Of a stretch of 64,000 nt of DNA, positions 22,547-31,030 are shown in pieces (the first letter of the stretch is position 1; every line of letters starts with the position of its first letter). The translations under genes and the position numbers were made by a program. The stretch comes from Streptomyces sp. NBC_01669 (GTDB taxonomy: Bacteria > Actinomycetota > Actinomycetes > Streptomycetales > Streptomycetaceae), in contig NZ_JAPEQG010000001.1 in assembly GCF_026339735.1 (NCBI RefSeq), forward strand, positions 6,718,501 through 6,782,500. The letters are read 5' to 3'. The notes under the pieces are model-generated. The model was not told where the DNA came from, made no database searches, and was given only the letters and a program-made list of their open reading frames with translations.

Positions 22547-23482
22547 TCACGCCACGGCGCCGCCGGTCAGCTGCGAGGTCTTCAGAACGACCAGGGCGAC
22601 CAGCACCACGAAGACCACCCCGCACGCAGCGATCTGCACGGCGGTACGGCGCTTCGCCGGGGCGTACGCGAGCGCGGCCATGACGACGCCGCCCGTGAGG
22701 AGCCCGCCCAGGTGCCCCTGCCACGAGGTGAACCACGCGGATATCAGCATCCAGATCAGGAACCCGGCCATGAACCGGTTGACCGCCTCCATGTCCCGGC
22801 CCAGCCGCCGGTTGATGACGTAGAACGCCGCCGCCAGACCGAAGACCGCCCCCGAGGCGCCCACCGTCAGGGCGCCCGGTGCGATCAGATACACCAGCAC
22901 CGAGCCGCCCAGCGCCGACAGCAGATACAGCGCGAGATACCGGCCCCGGCCGAGCTGCTGCTCGACGACCCGGCCCAGATTCCACAGGCCGTACATGTTG
23001 AAGAGGATGTGCAGCACCCCGAACGGCAACGCACCGAAGGACGACTCGCCCGGCGGAAGATGAAGGAAGGCCCCGGTCAGCAGCCGGTACCACTCGCCGT
23101 CGACCACCCCGACCGCGTGGAACCCGTGGAAGTCCCCGCTCTCGTACATGTACTGGCCGCCGTGGGGTCCGACCAGAACCGCGCCGAGCATCCCGAACCG
23201 GTCGACGATCCCGGGGCGTACCAACTCGCCCAGATACGCCGCTATGTTCAGGCCCATGAGGACGTACGTCACCACGGGCACCGCCGTCCTCGACACCGCA
23301 CCGCCGAAGACCGTGCGCGCCTGCCGGATCGACCGCTGCCCCTCCTTCACGCACTCCACGCAGTGGTGGCCGACCGCGGCCTCACGCATGCAGTCCGGGC
23401 AGATGTAGCGGTCGCAGCGGGTGCAGCGCACATACGTCTCGTACGACGGATGGCGGTAGCAGGTGGTGACAGCGGCCTCCAT
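22547..23482 (-). CDS. Rhomboid-family intramembrane serine protease with N-terminal zinc finger
   Basis: A 311-residue membrane protein. Residues about 7-42 form a cysteine/histidine zinc-binding box (CYRHPSYETYVRCTRCDRYICPDCMREA, shown here as two parts: CYRHP..CTRCDRY and ICPDC..GHHCVEC). Six or seven transmembrane helices follow. The catalytic Ser is in TVGASGAVFGL, the catalytic His in SWQGHLGGLLTGG, and the HILFNMYGLWNLG helix carries the conserved Asn region. Rhomboids cut transmembrane substrates within the membrane. ATG 23482 follows AAGGAG. It converges on gltD and is divergent from the vWA gene; the substrate is unknown. Confidence 0.93.
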   Translation of the reverse strand: MEAAVTTCYRHPSYETYVRCTRCDRYICPDCMREAAVGHHCVECVKEGQRSIRQARTVFGGAVSRTAVPVVTYVLMGLNIAAYLGELVRPGIVDRFGMLGAVLVGPHGGQYMYESGDFHGFHAVGVVDGEWYRLLTGAFLHLPPGESSFGALPFGVLHILFNMYGLWNLGRVVEQQLGRGRYLALYLLSALGGSVLVYLIAPGALTVGASGAVFGLAAAFYVINRRLGRDMEAVNRFMAGFLIWMLISAWFTSWQGHLGGLLTGGVVMAALAYAPAKRRTAVQIAACGVVFVVLVALVVLKTSQLTGGAVA

Positions 23483-23682
23483 GGCCGGCTCCTTCACGGG
23501 GGGACGGTGGCGGGCGGCCGGTGGGGGTCGGCGGCGATCAACATAGCGAACGCGGGCCGCGCGGAAGCGGCCGGGTGCGGGGACGGACCAGGTGCGGGTA
23601 CGGCCAGGACGTCCACGACGCCGCAGCCGGTCCACCACGGTGACGTAACCTCGTAACTCCCTTCTCAGGAACGGAGCCCCGT

Positions 23683-24402
23683 ATGGTCGGCATCAGTCTC
23701 CGCAAGGTCGAGGAGACCGCCCCCGCGCTCGTCAGCCTCTACCGGAGCGCCGGGGTCTCCCTGCAGAAGCACCGGCTCAGTGGAGAGCGCGCGGCCGTCT
23801 ATCTCGTGCTCGACTACTCCGGTTCCATGAAGGAGTACTACAAGGACGGCAGCGTCCAGGCCCTCGCCGACCGGGTGCTCGGCCTATCGGCGCACCTCGA
23901 CGACGACGGCCGCGTGCCGGTCGTCTTCTTCTCCACGGACATCGACGCCGTCACCGACATAGCCCTCGACAACCACCTCGGGCGCGTCGACCGGATCGTC
24001 GCCGGACTCGGACACATGGGGAAGACCAGCTACCACCTGGCCATGGACGCGGTCATCGACCACTACCTCGACAGCGGTTCGACCGCACCCGCGCTCGTCG
24101 TCTTCCAGACCGACGGCGGCCCGATCAACAAGCTCGCGGCGGAGCGCTATCTCTGCAAGGCGGCGAAACTGCCGCTGTTCTGGCAATTCATCGGCTTCGG
24201 CAACAAGCGAAGCTCGCAGTTCAACTTCCTGCACAGGCTCGACGAGCTGGCCGTGCCCGCACGGCGCCCCGTCGACAATGCCGGCTTCTTCCACGCCGGA
24301 CTCGATCCGCGACAGGTTCCGGACTCCGAGCTGTACGACCGGCTCGTCGCCGAATTCCCCAGCTGGCTGACCGCGGCCCGGGCGCAGGGGATCGTCAAGT
24401 GA
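23683..24402 (+). CDS. TerF-like von Willebrand A-domain protein
   Basis: A 239-residue cytoplasmic protein of the vWA-TerF type found with tellurium-resistance (Ter) gene families. The metal-ion-dependent adhesion site is intact in VYLVLDYSGSMKEYY, with the second Thr in GKTSYHLAM and the third Asp in FQTDGGP. Such proteins bind divalent cations and mediate protein-protein contact; no terD-like partner lies nearby. The ATG follows CAGGAACGGAG. The stop overlaps the start of the HutD-like gene, which suggests coupling. Confidence 0.88.
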   Translation: MVGISLRKVEETAPALVSLYRSAGVSLQKHRLSGERAAVYLVLDYSGSMKEYYKDGSVQALADRVLGLSAHLDDDGRVPVVFFSTDIDAVTDIALDNHLGRVDRIVAGLGHMGKTSYHLAMDAVIDHYLDSGSTAPALVVFQTDGGPINKLAAERYLCKAAKLPLFWQFIGFGNKRSSQFNFLHRLDELAVPARRPVDNAGFFHAGLDPRQVPDSELYDRLVAEFPSWLTAARAQGIVK

Positions 24403-24995
24403 TGCCACGGGTACTGAGGGCGGCCGACCGCACGGCCGTGCCCTGGAAGAACGGTGGGGGAGTCACCCGGGAGATCGCCGCTTCCCCCGAGGGCGCACCG
24501 CTGGACGACTTCGACTGGCGGGTCAGCCTCGCCGATGTGTCCGCGGACGGGCCGTTCTCCTCGTTTCCCGGGGTCGACCGCACGCTGACCGTGGTCGAGG
24601 GCGCCGGGATGGATCTCATGGTGGGCGGCGAGCACCACATCGTCGACGAGCAGTACTGGCCCCACGACTTCCCCGGGGACCTGGAGACGGACGGGCAACT
24701 CCTCGGCGGCCCCGTCGTGAACCTCAATGTGATGTACCGCAGGAAACGTACGGCGGCGGAGGTCGCGGTCGTACGCGGCACCCTCCGGCTGCAGGCACCG
24801 GAGGGCGGCACGGTCCTGGCCGTCGCACTGGAGGACGGTGCGGCGCTCGACGGCCAGGACATCGAACTCGACTGCTACGACGCGGTGTTGATGGAGGGTG
24901 CGGCGCCCGTGGTGCTCCGCACCCAGGGCTGGGCGCTGGTGATCACCCTGTCACCGGCCGGCGGGCAGGGCTATGCGGCTTCGGGCACCCGGTAA
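24402..24995 (+). CDS. HutD/Ves-family cupin-like protein
   Basis: A protein of about 197 residues of the HutD (Ves) family, a small bicupin fold first seen with histidine-utilisation genes. Visible features are VPWKNGGGVTREIA at the N-terminus, the FDWRVSLADVSADGPFSSFPGVDRTL core, and the later LNVMYRR segment, which are family hallmarks. The biochemical role is not established. ATG 24402 overlaps the vWA stop by one base (TGATG); GTG 24399 is an alternative with a four-base overlap. Its 3' end overlaps the convergent next gene by 25 bases. Confidence 0.85.
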   Translation: MPRVLRAADRTAVPWKNGGGVTREIAASPEGAPLDDFDWRVSLADVSADGPFSSFPGVDRTLTVVEGAGMDLMVGGEHHIVDEQYWPHDFPGDLETDGQLLGGPVVNLNVMYRRKRTAAEVAVVRGTLRLQAPEGGTVLAVALEDGAALDGQDIELDCYDAVLMEGAAPVVLRTQGWALVITLSPAGGQGYAASGTR

Positions 24996-25261
24996 TGGTG
25001 GGTCCGTGCGGTCCTCGGCGGTCCGGACGGCATCGGCAGGCCAAGCCTCCGGGCGATCGGCAGCATGGCCGCGCCGAAGTTCTCCACGGCCTCCGGCGAC
25101 TCCCACAGGTCGAAGAGCTCCACGCCCGAATCGGTCGTGACGCAGACGTGGGAGAGGCATCCGGCGAAGGCGTCGCCGGGAAGCGCCTGGAGTTCTTTGT
25201 CGAGAGCGTCGTACTGGTCTGCCGTGACGCCCGACAAAGTGGCATGCACGAAGATTGCCAT
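24971..25261 (-). CDS. Small dimeric alpha/beta-barrel (ABM-like) protein
   Basis: A 96-residue protein (begins MAIFVHATLSGVTADQYDAL) with the beta-alpha-beta pattern of the dimeric alpha-beta barrel, as in antibiotic-biosynthesis-monooxygenase-like proteins. The VELFDLWESPEAVENF segment is the usual central strand-helix. No specific function is assignable. The chosen ATG follows the Arg-rich, non-family frame upstream. Its tail overlaps the convergent HutD-like gene. Confidence 0.72.
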   Translation of the reverse strand: MAIFVHATLSGVTADQYDALDKELQALPGDAFAGCLSHVCVTTDSGVELFDLWESPEAVENFGAAMLPIARRLGLPMPSGPPRTARTHHYRVPEAA

Positions 25262-25422
25262 CGGATTCCACCTCGGGTCGCGGGAACAGTCCCTCCCCGC
25301 CGCCACGATGACGGCCAAGTGCCTCGTACAGCACACCACGATCATGGCGGTACGGCATCCGAACCAGTGGCGGCCCGGAAATCCGGACAGAAGATGTCGG
25401 GTTTCAAGGGTTCGATGGACCC

Positions 25423-25926
25423 ATGACATCGAGTTCATGGGCAGCGTTCCAGGTGGCGGAGCCGGGCTTCGCCGAGACCGTTCAGGCCCGCTTCGAGCAG
25501 CACAAACACCACATCCTGGCCACCCTCCGCAAGGACGGTTCACCACGCGTGACCGGACTGGAAGTGAACTTCCGCTTCGGTGAACTGTGGCTCGGCATGA
25601 TGCCGAACTCACGCAAGGCGCTGGACCTGCGGCGCGATCCGCGGTTCGCGGTGCACGCGAATCCGGGACCGGACGACGCGATGGAGTACGCCGACGTCCG
25701 GGTCTGCGGCCACGCGGTGGAGGAGACCGACCCCGACGTCCTGGCCCGCTTCATCGGGGAGGTGAAGCCGCCGGAGCCGTTCCATCTCTTCCGCACGGAG
25801 CTGACGGAGGTCGTCAGCACGGGGGTGGAGAACGAGGATCTGGTCGTCAGGGTCTGGCGCCCGGGCAAGCCGCTGCGCACGATCCATCGCGGATCGGACG
25901 ACGGCAACCCGCGCGAGGCCACCTGA
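25423..25926 (+). CDS. FMN/F420 split-barrel (pyridoxamine-5'-phosphate oxidase-like) protein
   Basis: A 167-residue split-barrel flavin-binding-type protein. KHHILATLRKDGSPRVTGLEV is the typical first strand pair, and the LGMMPNSRKALDLRRDPR segment is the family phosphate/cofactor loop region. Members bind FMN, F420 or heme and often act as small reductases; the cofactor is not decidable here. A single gene, ended by a very strong hairpin. Confidence 0.82.
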   Translation: MTSSSWAAFQVAEPGFAETVQARFEQHKHHILATLRKDGSPRVTGLEVNFRFGELWLGMMPNSRKALDLRRDPRFAVHANPGPDDAMEYADVRVCGHAVEETDPDVLARFIGEVKPPEPFHLFRTELTEVVSTGVENEDLVVRVWRPGKPLRTIHRGSDDGNPREAT

Positions 25927-25930
25927 CGCC

Positions 25931-25977
25931 CGAACGGGTGCCTGCCGGGCCGGCCGGGCCCGGCAGGCACCCGTTCG
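25931..25977 (+). terminator. Strong 20-bp hairpin terminator
   Basis: A perfect 20-bp stem (25931-25950 with 25958-25977) and a 7-base loop begin 4 bases past the stop of the split-barrel gene. The SDR gene remnant begins shortly after. Confidence 0.85.
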
Positions 25978-26017
25978 GCCCGGGGACCGGGGACAGAACG
26001 ACCGCCGGACGCCCCCG

Positions 26018-26122
26018 GCCGCCGAACCATGGGACGTCGCCAATGTCATCGCCTTCCTGGCCGGCGGCTACTCCCCGTACATGACGGGCGAAGTCGTCCC
26101 GGTCAGCAGCCAACATGCCTGA
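26018..26122 (+). pseudogene. C-terminal remnant of a short-chain dehydrogenase
   Basis: About 32 codons in one frame encode a typical SDR C-terminus: EPWDVANVIAFLAGGYSPYM then TGEVVPVSSQHA and a stop. In the family this is the last helix and the dimer-contact tail (DVANVVAFLAS..YMTGEVV). No Rossmann fold, Ser-Tyr-Lys site or start precedes it, because the terminator of the neighbouring gene lies 40 bases upstream. It is therefore a deletion scar. SDR genes (IpdF-like) accompany KstR2-type regulators, which is exactly what follows. Confidence 0.8.
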
Positions 26123-26176
26123 CCGGGCCCGCGCCGACGCGTCCGCGGGGGCATCGCTCGGGCGGAGAATGGGCGG

Positions 26177-26788
26177 GTGCCTACCAAGAAGAAGCCCCAG
26201 GTGACCCCCTCGCCCGAGCGGCGCCGCGAACTCCTCGACACCGCCGCAGAGGTCTTCGCCGCGCAGGGATACAACGCGACCACGGTCCGCAGGATCGCGG
26301 ACGAGGCCGGGATGCTCGCGGGCAGCCTCTACTACCACTTCGATTCCAAGGAATCGATGATCGACGAGATCCTCTCCACCTTCCTCACCGAACTCTGGGA
26401 GGGGTACGACGCGGTGCTCGCCGCCGGACTCGGCCCCCGCGAGACCATCGAGGCCCTCGTCACCGAGTCCTTCCGGGAGATCGACCGGCACCGCGCCGCC
26501 GTCGCCATCTACCAGAAGGAGTCCAAGCACCTCGCCACCCAGCCGCGCTTCGCCTATCTCGTCGACTCCCAGCAGAAGTTCGAGAAGGCCTGGCTCGGCA
26601 CGCTGGAACGCGGCGTCGCCGCCGAGGTCTTCCGCGCCGACCTCGACATCCGGCTCACCTACCGGTTCGTCCGCGACACCGTCTGGGTCGCGGCCTCCTG
26701 GTACCGGCCGGGCGGACAGCACAGCCCCGAGGAAATCGCCCGCCAGTACCTCTCGATGGTCCTGGACGGCATCGCTCTGCGTACGTAA
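26177..26788 (+). CDS. TetR-family regulator, KstR2-like
   Basis: A 203-residue TetR repressor. The helix-turn-helix is at about 18-62 (RRELLDTAAEVFAAQGYNA, then TTVRRIADEAGM and GSLYYHFDSKESMIDEIL). The C-terminal ligand domain has IYQKESKHLATQPRFAYL and RFVRDTVWVAASWYRPGG, the pattern of KstR2-type regulators that sense sterol-ring (HIP)-CoA or related acyl-CoA esters. The frame is intact and starts with GTG. Both flanking catabolic genes are remnants, so it may have lost its local targets, though a KstR2-like operator remains at 29923. Possibly a ring-degradation repressor. Confidence 0.88.
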   Translation: MPTKKKPQVTPSPERRRELLDTAAEVFAAQGYNATTVRRIADEAGMLAGSLYYHFDSKESMIDEILSTFLTELWEGYDAVLAAGLGPRETIEALVTESFREIDRHRAAVAIYQKESKHLATQPRFAYLVDSQQKFEKAWLGTLERGVAAEVFRADLDIRLTYRFVRDTVWVAASWYRPGGQHSPEEIARQYLSMVLDGIALRT

Positions 26789-26822
26789 CCCACACTCACG
26801 GACCTCTCAAGGAGCGGCCGTC

Positions 26823-27214
26823 ATGGCCGAGGCCTGCATCGTCGAAGCGGTACGCACCCCGGTCGGCCGCTGCGGGGGAGGCCTCGGAGCCGTCCACCCC
26901 GCCGACCTCGGCGCCCATGTGCTGAGGGCCCTCGTCGAGCGCACCGGCATCGACCCGGCGGCCGTCGAGGACGTCGTCCTCGGCTGCCTCGACACCGTCG
27001 GACCGCAGGCCGGCGACATCGCCCGGACCTGCCGGCCGGCGGCGGGACTGCCCGAAGAGGTCCCCGGCGTCACCGTCGACCGGCAGTGCGGCTCCTCGCA
27101 GCAGGCCGTCGCGGCGCGGCCCCCCGGCGAGGATCCGATCCGGATGCTGTCGGCCTGCAGACCATGTGCGAGGGCGGCGGCCAGGCGAACGCGATGATCA
27201 TCGAATGGCTCTGA
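26823..27214 (+). pseudogene. Acetyl-CoA acetyltransferase (thiolase), internally deleted
   Basis: The first 95 or so residues are a normal thiolase N-terminus: VEAVRTPVGRCGG, a helical region, and the nucleophile Cys in DRQCGSSQQAV. The frame then breaks, and a second frame immediately gives the family's C-terminal end GLQTMCEGGGQANAMIIEWL and a stop at 27212-27214. Around 250 residues, including the catalytic His and second Cys region, are missing, with a frame change at the joint near 27115. It follows the TetR gene by 34 bases with a good AAGGAG site, as in intact KstR2-type loci (FadA6-like). Not functional. Confidence 0.88.
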
Positions 27215-27336
27215 ACCGGTTGCCGCCAAGGCTTTTGCGGAAGCCCGCCGACCGGCGAGCGTGGCAAGACCCACCGCTGGTCGGCAGAACGTGCTACGGT
27301 GGTCCGGTTGCAGTTTTGGTACCCATGAACTTTATG

Positions 27337-27377
27337 TGCGCCTGACGGGAATGCTTCCTCAGGCGCATTATTGTTTT
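27337..27377 (+). promoter_or_regulatory. Hairpin and T-tract in the cold-shock gene leader
   Basis: A perfect 9-bp stem TGCGCCTGA/TCAGGCGCA (27337-27345 with 27359-27367) is followed by TTATTGTTTT. This intrinsic-terminator-like element lies about 90 bases before the csp start, in a leader of roughly 150-200 bases. Cold-shock leaders are commonly regulatory; whether this one attenuates is unknown. Confidence 0.55.
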
Positions 27378-27464
27378 CCGGCTTTCTCCGGATGGGGCTC
27401 AATGCGGCGACTTGGAATTCGTAAAGTGCGGATTTCCGGCACTGCACCTCTTGAGGAGAATGAC

Positions 27465-27668
27465 ATGGCTACTGGAACCGTGAAGTGGTTCAACTCGGAA
27501 AAGGGCTTCGGCTTCATCGAGCAGGACGGCGGCGGCGCCGACGTCTTCGCCCACTACTCCAACATCGCCACCTCGGGCTTCCGTGAGCTCCAGGAGGGCC
27601 AGAAGGTCTCCTTCGACGTCACGCAGGGCCAGAAGGGCCCGCAGGCGGAGAACATCGTCCCGGCCTAA
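27465..27668 (+). CDS. Cold-shock protein
   Basis: A 67-residue single OB-fold protein, MATGTVKWFNSEKGFGFIEQ at the N-terminus, with both RNA-binding motifs (KGFGFI and DVFAHY). It binds single-stranded nucleic acid and melts mRNA structure. ATG 27465 follows GAGGAG. It is preceded by a long AT-richer leader and followed by a hairpin terminator and then an RNA helicase gene, a functionally fitting neighbour. Confidence 0.97.
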   Translation: MATGTVKWFNSEKGFGFIEQDGGGADVFAHYSNIATSGFRELQEGQKVSFDVTQGQKGPQAENIVPA

Positions 27669-27690
27669 TTGCCGCGACGCGTACCTCGCA

Positions 27691-27725
27691 GCCGGGGCCC
27701 GCACCGTGAAGGTGCGGGTCCCGGC
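27691..27725 (+). terminator. Terminator after the cold-shock gene
   Basis: A 15-bp stem with one G-T wobble (27691-27705 with 27711-27725) and loop GTGAA lies 22 bases after the stop. Confidence 0.8.
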
Positions 27726-27896
27726 TTGTGCTGTCCCGGGGAAGTGTGCCGAGAGTCCCACGCGTACGAGCGCACACGCACATACCCACCGGAATTCTCG
27801 AACATTCACTGAGAATTCACGAGCCGGTACGCGCGCTCCGTAGAGTCCCCAGCAGTCCCAAGTAGTTCCCAGGAATCCCCAGGAGGGCAATTCCGT

Positions 27897-29537
27897 ATGA
27901 CCCGCTCCGAACGCCAGGACCGACCCGCCCGCACCCGCCCGTCGAGGGGGCGCGGCACGGCCCCGGCACAGGCAACCGCTAAGGGTTCCGGCAAGGGATC
28001 CGGCAAGGCGTCGCCCCGTCGCAGGGCCACGCCGCCGCAGGGCGAATTCGCCCTGCCCGAAACCATGACCCCCGCACTGCCCGCCGTCGAGGCGTTCGCC
28101 GAGCTGGACATGCCCGCCGCCCTGCTGAAAACCCTTGCCGCGCAGGGCGTCACCGATCCGTTCCCGATCCAGGGCGCCACCCTGCCGAACTCGCTCGCAG
28201 GCCGGGACATCCTCGGCCGCGGACGCACCGGCTCCGGCAAGACCCTGGCCTTCGGCCTTGCGCTTCTCGCCCGTACCGCCGGACGCCGCTCCGAGCCGCG
28301 CGCCCCGCTGGCACTCGTCCTCGTCCCGACCCGCGAGCTCGCCCAGCAGGTCACCGACGCGCTCACGCCGTACGCGACATCCGTGAACCTGCGGCTCGCC
28401 ACCGTCGTCGGCGGCATGTCGATCGGCAAGCAGGCCGGCACGCTGCGCCGCGGCGCCGAGGTGCTCGTCGCCACGCCGGGCCGGCTGAAGGACCTCATCG
28501 AGCGCGGCGACGCCCGACTCGACCAGGTGTCCATCACCGTTCTCGACGAGGCCGACCAGATGGCCGACATGGGCTTCATGCCCCAGGTCGTCGGGCTGCT
28601 CAAGCAGGTCGAGCCGGACGGTCAGCGGATGCTGTTCTCCGCGACCCTGGACAAGAACATCGACCGGCTGGTCAAGATGTTCCTGACCGACCCGGTCGTG
28701 CACTCGGTCGACCCCTCCGCGGGCGCCGTCACCACCATGGAGCACCACGTGCTGCATGTGGCCGACGAGACCGACAAGAAGGTCATCGCCACCAGGATCG
28801 CGGCCCGCGACGGCCGGGTGATCATGTTCGTGGACACCAAGCGTGCCGCCGACCGCTTCGCCAAGCGGCTGCTGGCCAGCGGTGTCCGCGCTGCCGCGCT
28901 GCACGGCGGGCGCTCCCAGCCGCAGCGCAACCGGACGCTCGACCAGTTCAAGAACGGTCAGGTCACCGCACTCGTCGCGACGAACGTGGCCGCCCGCGGC
29001 ATCCACGTCGACGACCTCGACCTGGTCGTGAACGTGGACCCGCCGACGGACCACAAGGACTATCTCCACCGCGGCGGTCGCACGGCGCGCGCCGGGGAAT
29101 CCGGCAGCGTCGTCACACTGGTGCTGCCGGAGGAGAAGCGGGAGATGACCCGGCTGATGGCCGACGCGGGCATCGCGCCGCGAACCACCCGGATCAAGTC
29201 CAGCGACGAGGAACTCAGCCGGATCACCGGGGCGCGCGAGCCGTCCGGCATCGCGGTCGTCATCGAGGTCCCCCAGCCGACCCAGCCGAAGCCGCGCACA
29301 CGGTCGGGCGGGGCCGGTGGAACCGGGGGCGGTGCGCCGTTCCGTTCCGGCACCCGAGGCCGGGGCCGACGCGGTGGGTCCGGCGCCGGAAGCGGAGCCG
29401 GGGCCACGCAGGGGGGCGGCGCGGCACGGGCCGGCGGCGCGGGCCGTGGCAACGGTTCGGGCGCGTCCTCGGGGCGTGCGGGAGGCTCCGGGCGAAGCAA
29501 CGGCAGCGCGGCCGCGCGGGGTCGCAGGGCGGCGTAG
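27897..29537 (+). CDS. DEAD-box ATP-dependent RNA helicase
   Basis: A 546-residue helicase. A basic disordered N-terminus of about 55 residues precedes the Q-motif region (DPFPIQGATLP). Motif I is GRTGSGKT, then PTRELAQQ (Ia), TPGRLKDL, VLDEADQM (II), FSATLDKN (III), ARGIHVDDLDLVVN (V) and HRGGRTARAGE (VI). The C-terminal 110 residues are Gly/Arg/Ser-rich, an RNA-binding tail. The ATG follows AGGAGGGCAA. It likely unwinds structured RNA in the cold-shock or ribosome-assembly context, in keeping with the csp gene next door. Confidence 0.96.
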   Translation: MTRSERQDRPARTRPSRGRGTAPAQATAKGSGKGSGKASPRRRATPPQGEFALPETMTPALPAVEAFAELDMPAALLKTLAAQGVTDPFPIQGATLPNSLAGRDILGRGRTGSGKTLAFGLALLARTAGRRSEPRAPLALVLVPTRELAQQVTDALTPYATSVNLRLATVVGGMSIGKQAGTLRRGAEVLVATPGRLKDLIERGDARLDQVSITVLDEADQMADMGFMPQVVGLLKQVEPDGQRMLFSATLDKNIDRLVKMFLTDPVVHSVDPSAGAVTTMEHHVLHVADETDKKVIATRIAARDGRVIMFVDTKRAADRFAKRLLASGVRAAALHGGRSQPQRNRTLDQFKNGQVTALVATNVAARGIHVDDLDLVVNVDPPTDHKDYLHRGGRTARAGESGSVVTLVLPEEKREMTRLMADAGIAPRTTRIKSSDEELSRITGAREPSGIAVVIEVPQPTQPKPRTRSGGAGGTGGGAPFRSGTRGRGRRGGSGAGSGAGATQGGGAARAGGAGRGNGSGASSGRAGGSGRSNGSAAARGRRAA

Positions 29538-29547
29538 CCGCGTACGA

Positions 29548-29580
29548 GGTGCGGTGACCGGTCGACCCGGTCACCGCACC
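29548..29580 (+). terminator. Terminator after the helicase gene
   Basis: A perfect 13-bp stem (29548-29560 with 29568-29580) starts 10 bases past the stop. Confidence 0.8.
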
Positions 29581-29614
29581 GGGGCTCTGCCCCGAACCCC
29601 GGTCCGGGGTCGCC

Positions 29615-29649
29615 GGACAGGCTGGATTCATCAGCCTGTCCGGCTTTTT
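29615..29649 (+). terminator. Second, T-rich terminator
   Basis: A perfect 10-bp stem (29615-29624 with 29632-29641) is followed by GGCTTTTT. It is one of the few classical rho-independent signals in the window and sits between the helicase and the convergent nitronate monooxygenase remnant. Confidence 0.8.
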
Positions 29650-29696
29650 CGTTCCGCATCGTGGAGAGGCCCCCGAACGGACCGGGCACCCCGCCC

Positions 29697-29882
29697 CTAC
29701 ACCCGCGGCAGTCCCTTCAGTGCCTCCCGCGCCTCCTCCATCACCCGTTCCACCAGCACCGCGGAGTTCGGCAGGTCCTCGATCAGGCCCGCCACCTGAC
29801 CCGACGCCATCACACCCAGATCCGTCCGGTCGTCGACCATCGACGCCTTCAGCAGCATCGGTGTGTTCGCCGCCAGCAGCAC
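29697..29882 (-). pseudogene. C-terminal remnant of a nitronate monooxygenase-family (IpdC-like) gene
   Basis: About 61 codons encode the end of a 2-nitropropane-dioxygenase/nitronate-monooxygenase-type flavoprotein: ANTPMLLKASMVDDRTDLGV, ASGQVAGLIEDLP, then KGLPRV and stop. Upstream in frame there is a stop codon within 40 bases, so the FMN-binding barrel is absent. KstR2-regulated loci include an IpdC protein of this family, linking it with the TetR gene and thiolase remnant 3 kb away. Deletion scar, not functional. Confidence 0.8.
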
Positions 29883-29922
29883 CTGGAGGTGGAGACATCC
29901 ATGAGCGGATCAGCTACGTTCC

Positions 29923-29940
29923 ACCAAGCATTTGTTAGGT
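29923..29940. promoter_or_regulatory. KstR2-like operator
   Basis: ACCAAGCATTTGTTAGGT is an imperfect inverted repeat. Its first 14 bases match the KstR2 consensus AnCAAGnnCTTGnT at all but one fixed position. It lies between two divergent gene remnants and directly abuts the truncated reductase frame. It probably once bound the regulator encoded at 26177. Confidence 0.5.
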
Positions 29941-31030
29941 GGCCTACCACCGCAGACCCGCCGCGGGCGGCGTCGGCATGACCACCCTCGCGTACTGCGC
30001 CGTCGCCCCCGAAGGCCGCACCGAACGACGCCAGATCCGGATGCGCCGAGAAGCCCTGCCCGGGCTGCGCCGCCTCACCGACGCGGTCCACGACGAGGGC
30101 GCCGCCGTCAGCGCACAGCTCGGACACGCCGGTCCGGTCGCCGACGCCCGCTCCAACCGGCTCCCTGCCCTGGCGCCTTGCCGCTTCCTCAGCCCGCTCG
30201 GCATGCGGATGACGAAAGCGGCGACGCCCGCCGACATCGACCGGGTGACCCGCGCACGCGCCACCGCCGCCCGCCTCGCCGTCGAGTCCGGATTCGACGC
30301 TGTCGAACTGTACTTCGGCCACAACTACCTCGCCAGCTCATTCCTCAGCCGGCGCCTCAACCACCGCGACGACGCCTACGGAGGAAGCCTCGCCGACCGG
30401 GCCAAAGTGGCCCTCGGCATCGCCCGCGCCGTCCGCGACGAGGTCGGCGACCGGATCGCCATCACCGCCAAACTCAACATGGACGACGGCGTACCCGGCG
30501 GCTTCTGGCTCGACGAGAGCCTCCAGGTCGCCCGCTGGCTCCAGGACGACGGCACAGCCGACGCCCTTGAACTGACTGCGGGAAGCTCCCTGCTGAACCC
30601 CATGTACCTCTTCCGCGGCGACGCACCGCTCGCCGAGTTCGCCGCGGTCTTCCCGCAGCCGATGCGCCTCGGTGTACGCCTCGCCGGCGGCAGATTCCTG
30701 CGCACCTACCCGTACGAGGAAGCGTTCCTGCTGCCCTGTGCCCGACAGTTCAGGGCGGAGCTCAGCCTCCCGCTGATCCTCCTCGGCGGCATCAGCCGCC
30801 GCGAAACCGTCACACGGGCCATGGCGGAAGGATTCGAGTACGTGGCCATGGCCCGGGCGCTGCTGCGCGAGCCGGACCTGGTCAACCGGATGGCCGAGGA
30901 CGCCGGAGCGCGTTCCCTGTGCATCCACTGCAACAAGTGCATGCCGACCATCTACTCGGGCACTCGCTGCCCGCTCGTCACCGCGCCGCTCACGGCAGGC
31001 GCGGACACATCCGTTCCAGACGCTCCCTGA
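29939..31030 (+). pseudogene. Old-yellow-enzyme-type NADH:flavin oxidoreductase, N-terminally truncated
   Basis: An open frame of 363 codons covers an OYE/2,4-dienoyl-CoA-reductase-like barrel starting at AYHRRPAAGGVGMTTLAYC. In full-length relatives roughly 50-60 residues (the first FMN-binding strands) precede this point. An in-frame TAG sits just before the GTG. Downstream features are normal: AQLGHAGP, ELYFGHNYLASSFLSRR, NHRDDAYGGS, VAMARALLREPDLVNRM, and CIHCNKCMP near the C-terminus. Translation from GTG 29939 is possible but the protein would lack part of the flavin site. Most likely a remnant of the decayed acyl-CoA locus. The 3' end overlaps the next convergent gene by 41 bases. Confidence 0.75.
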
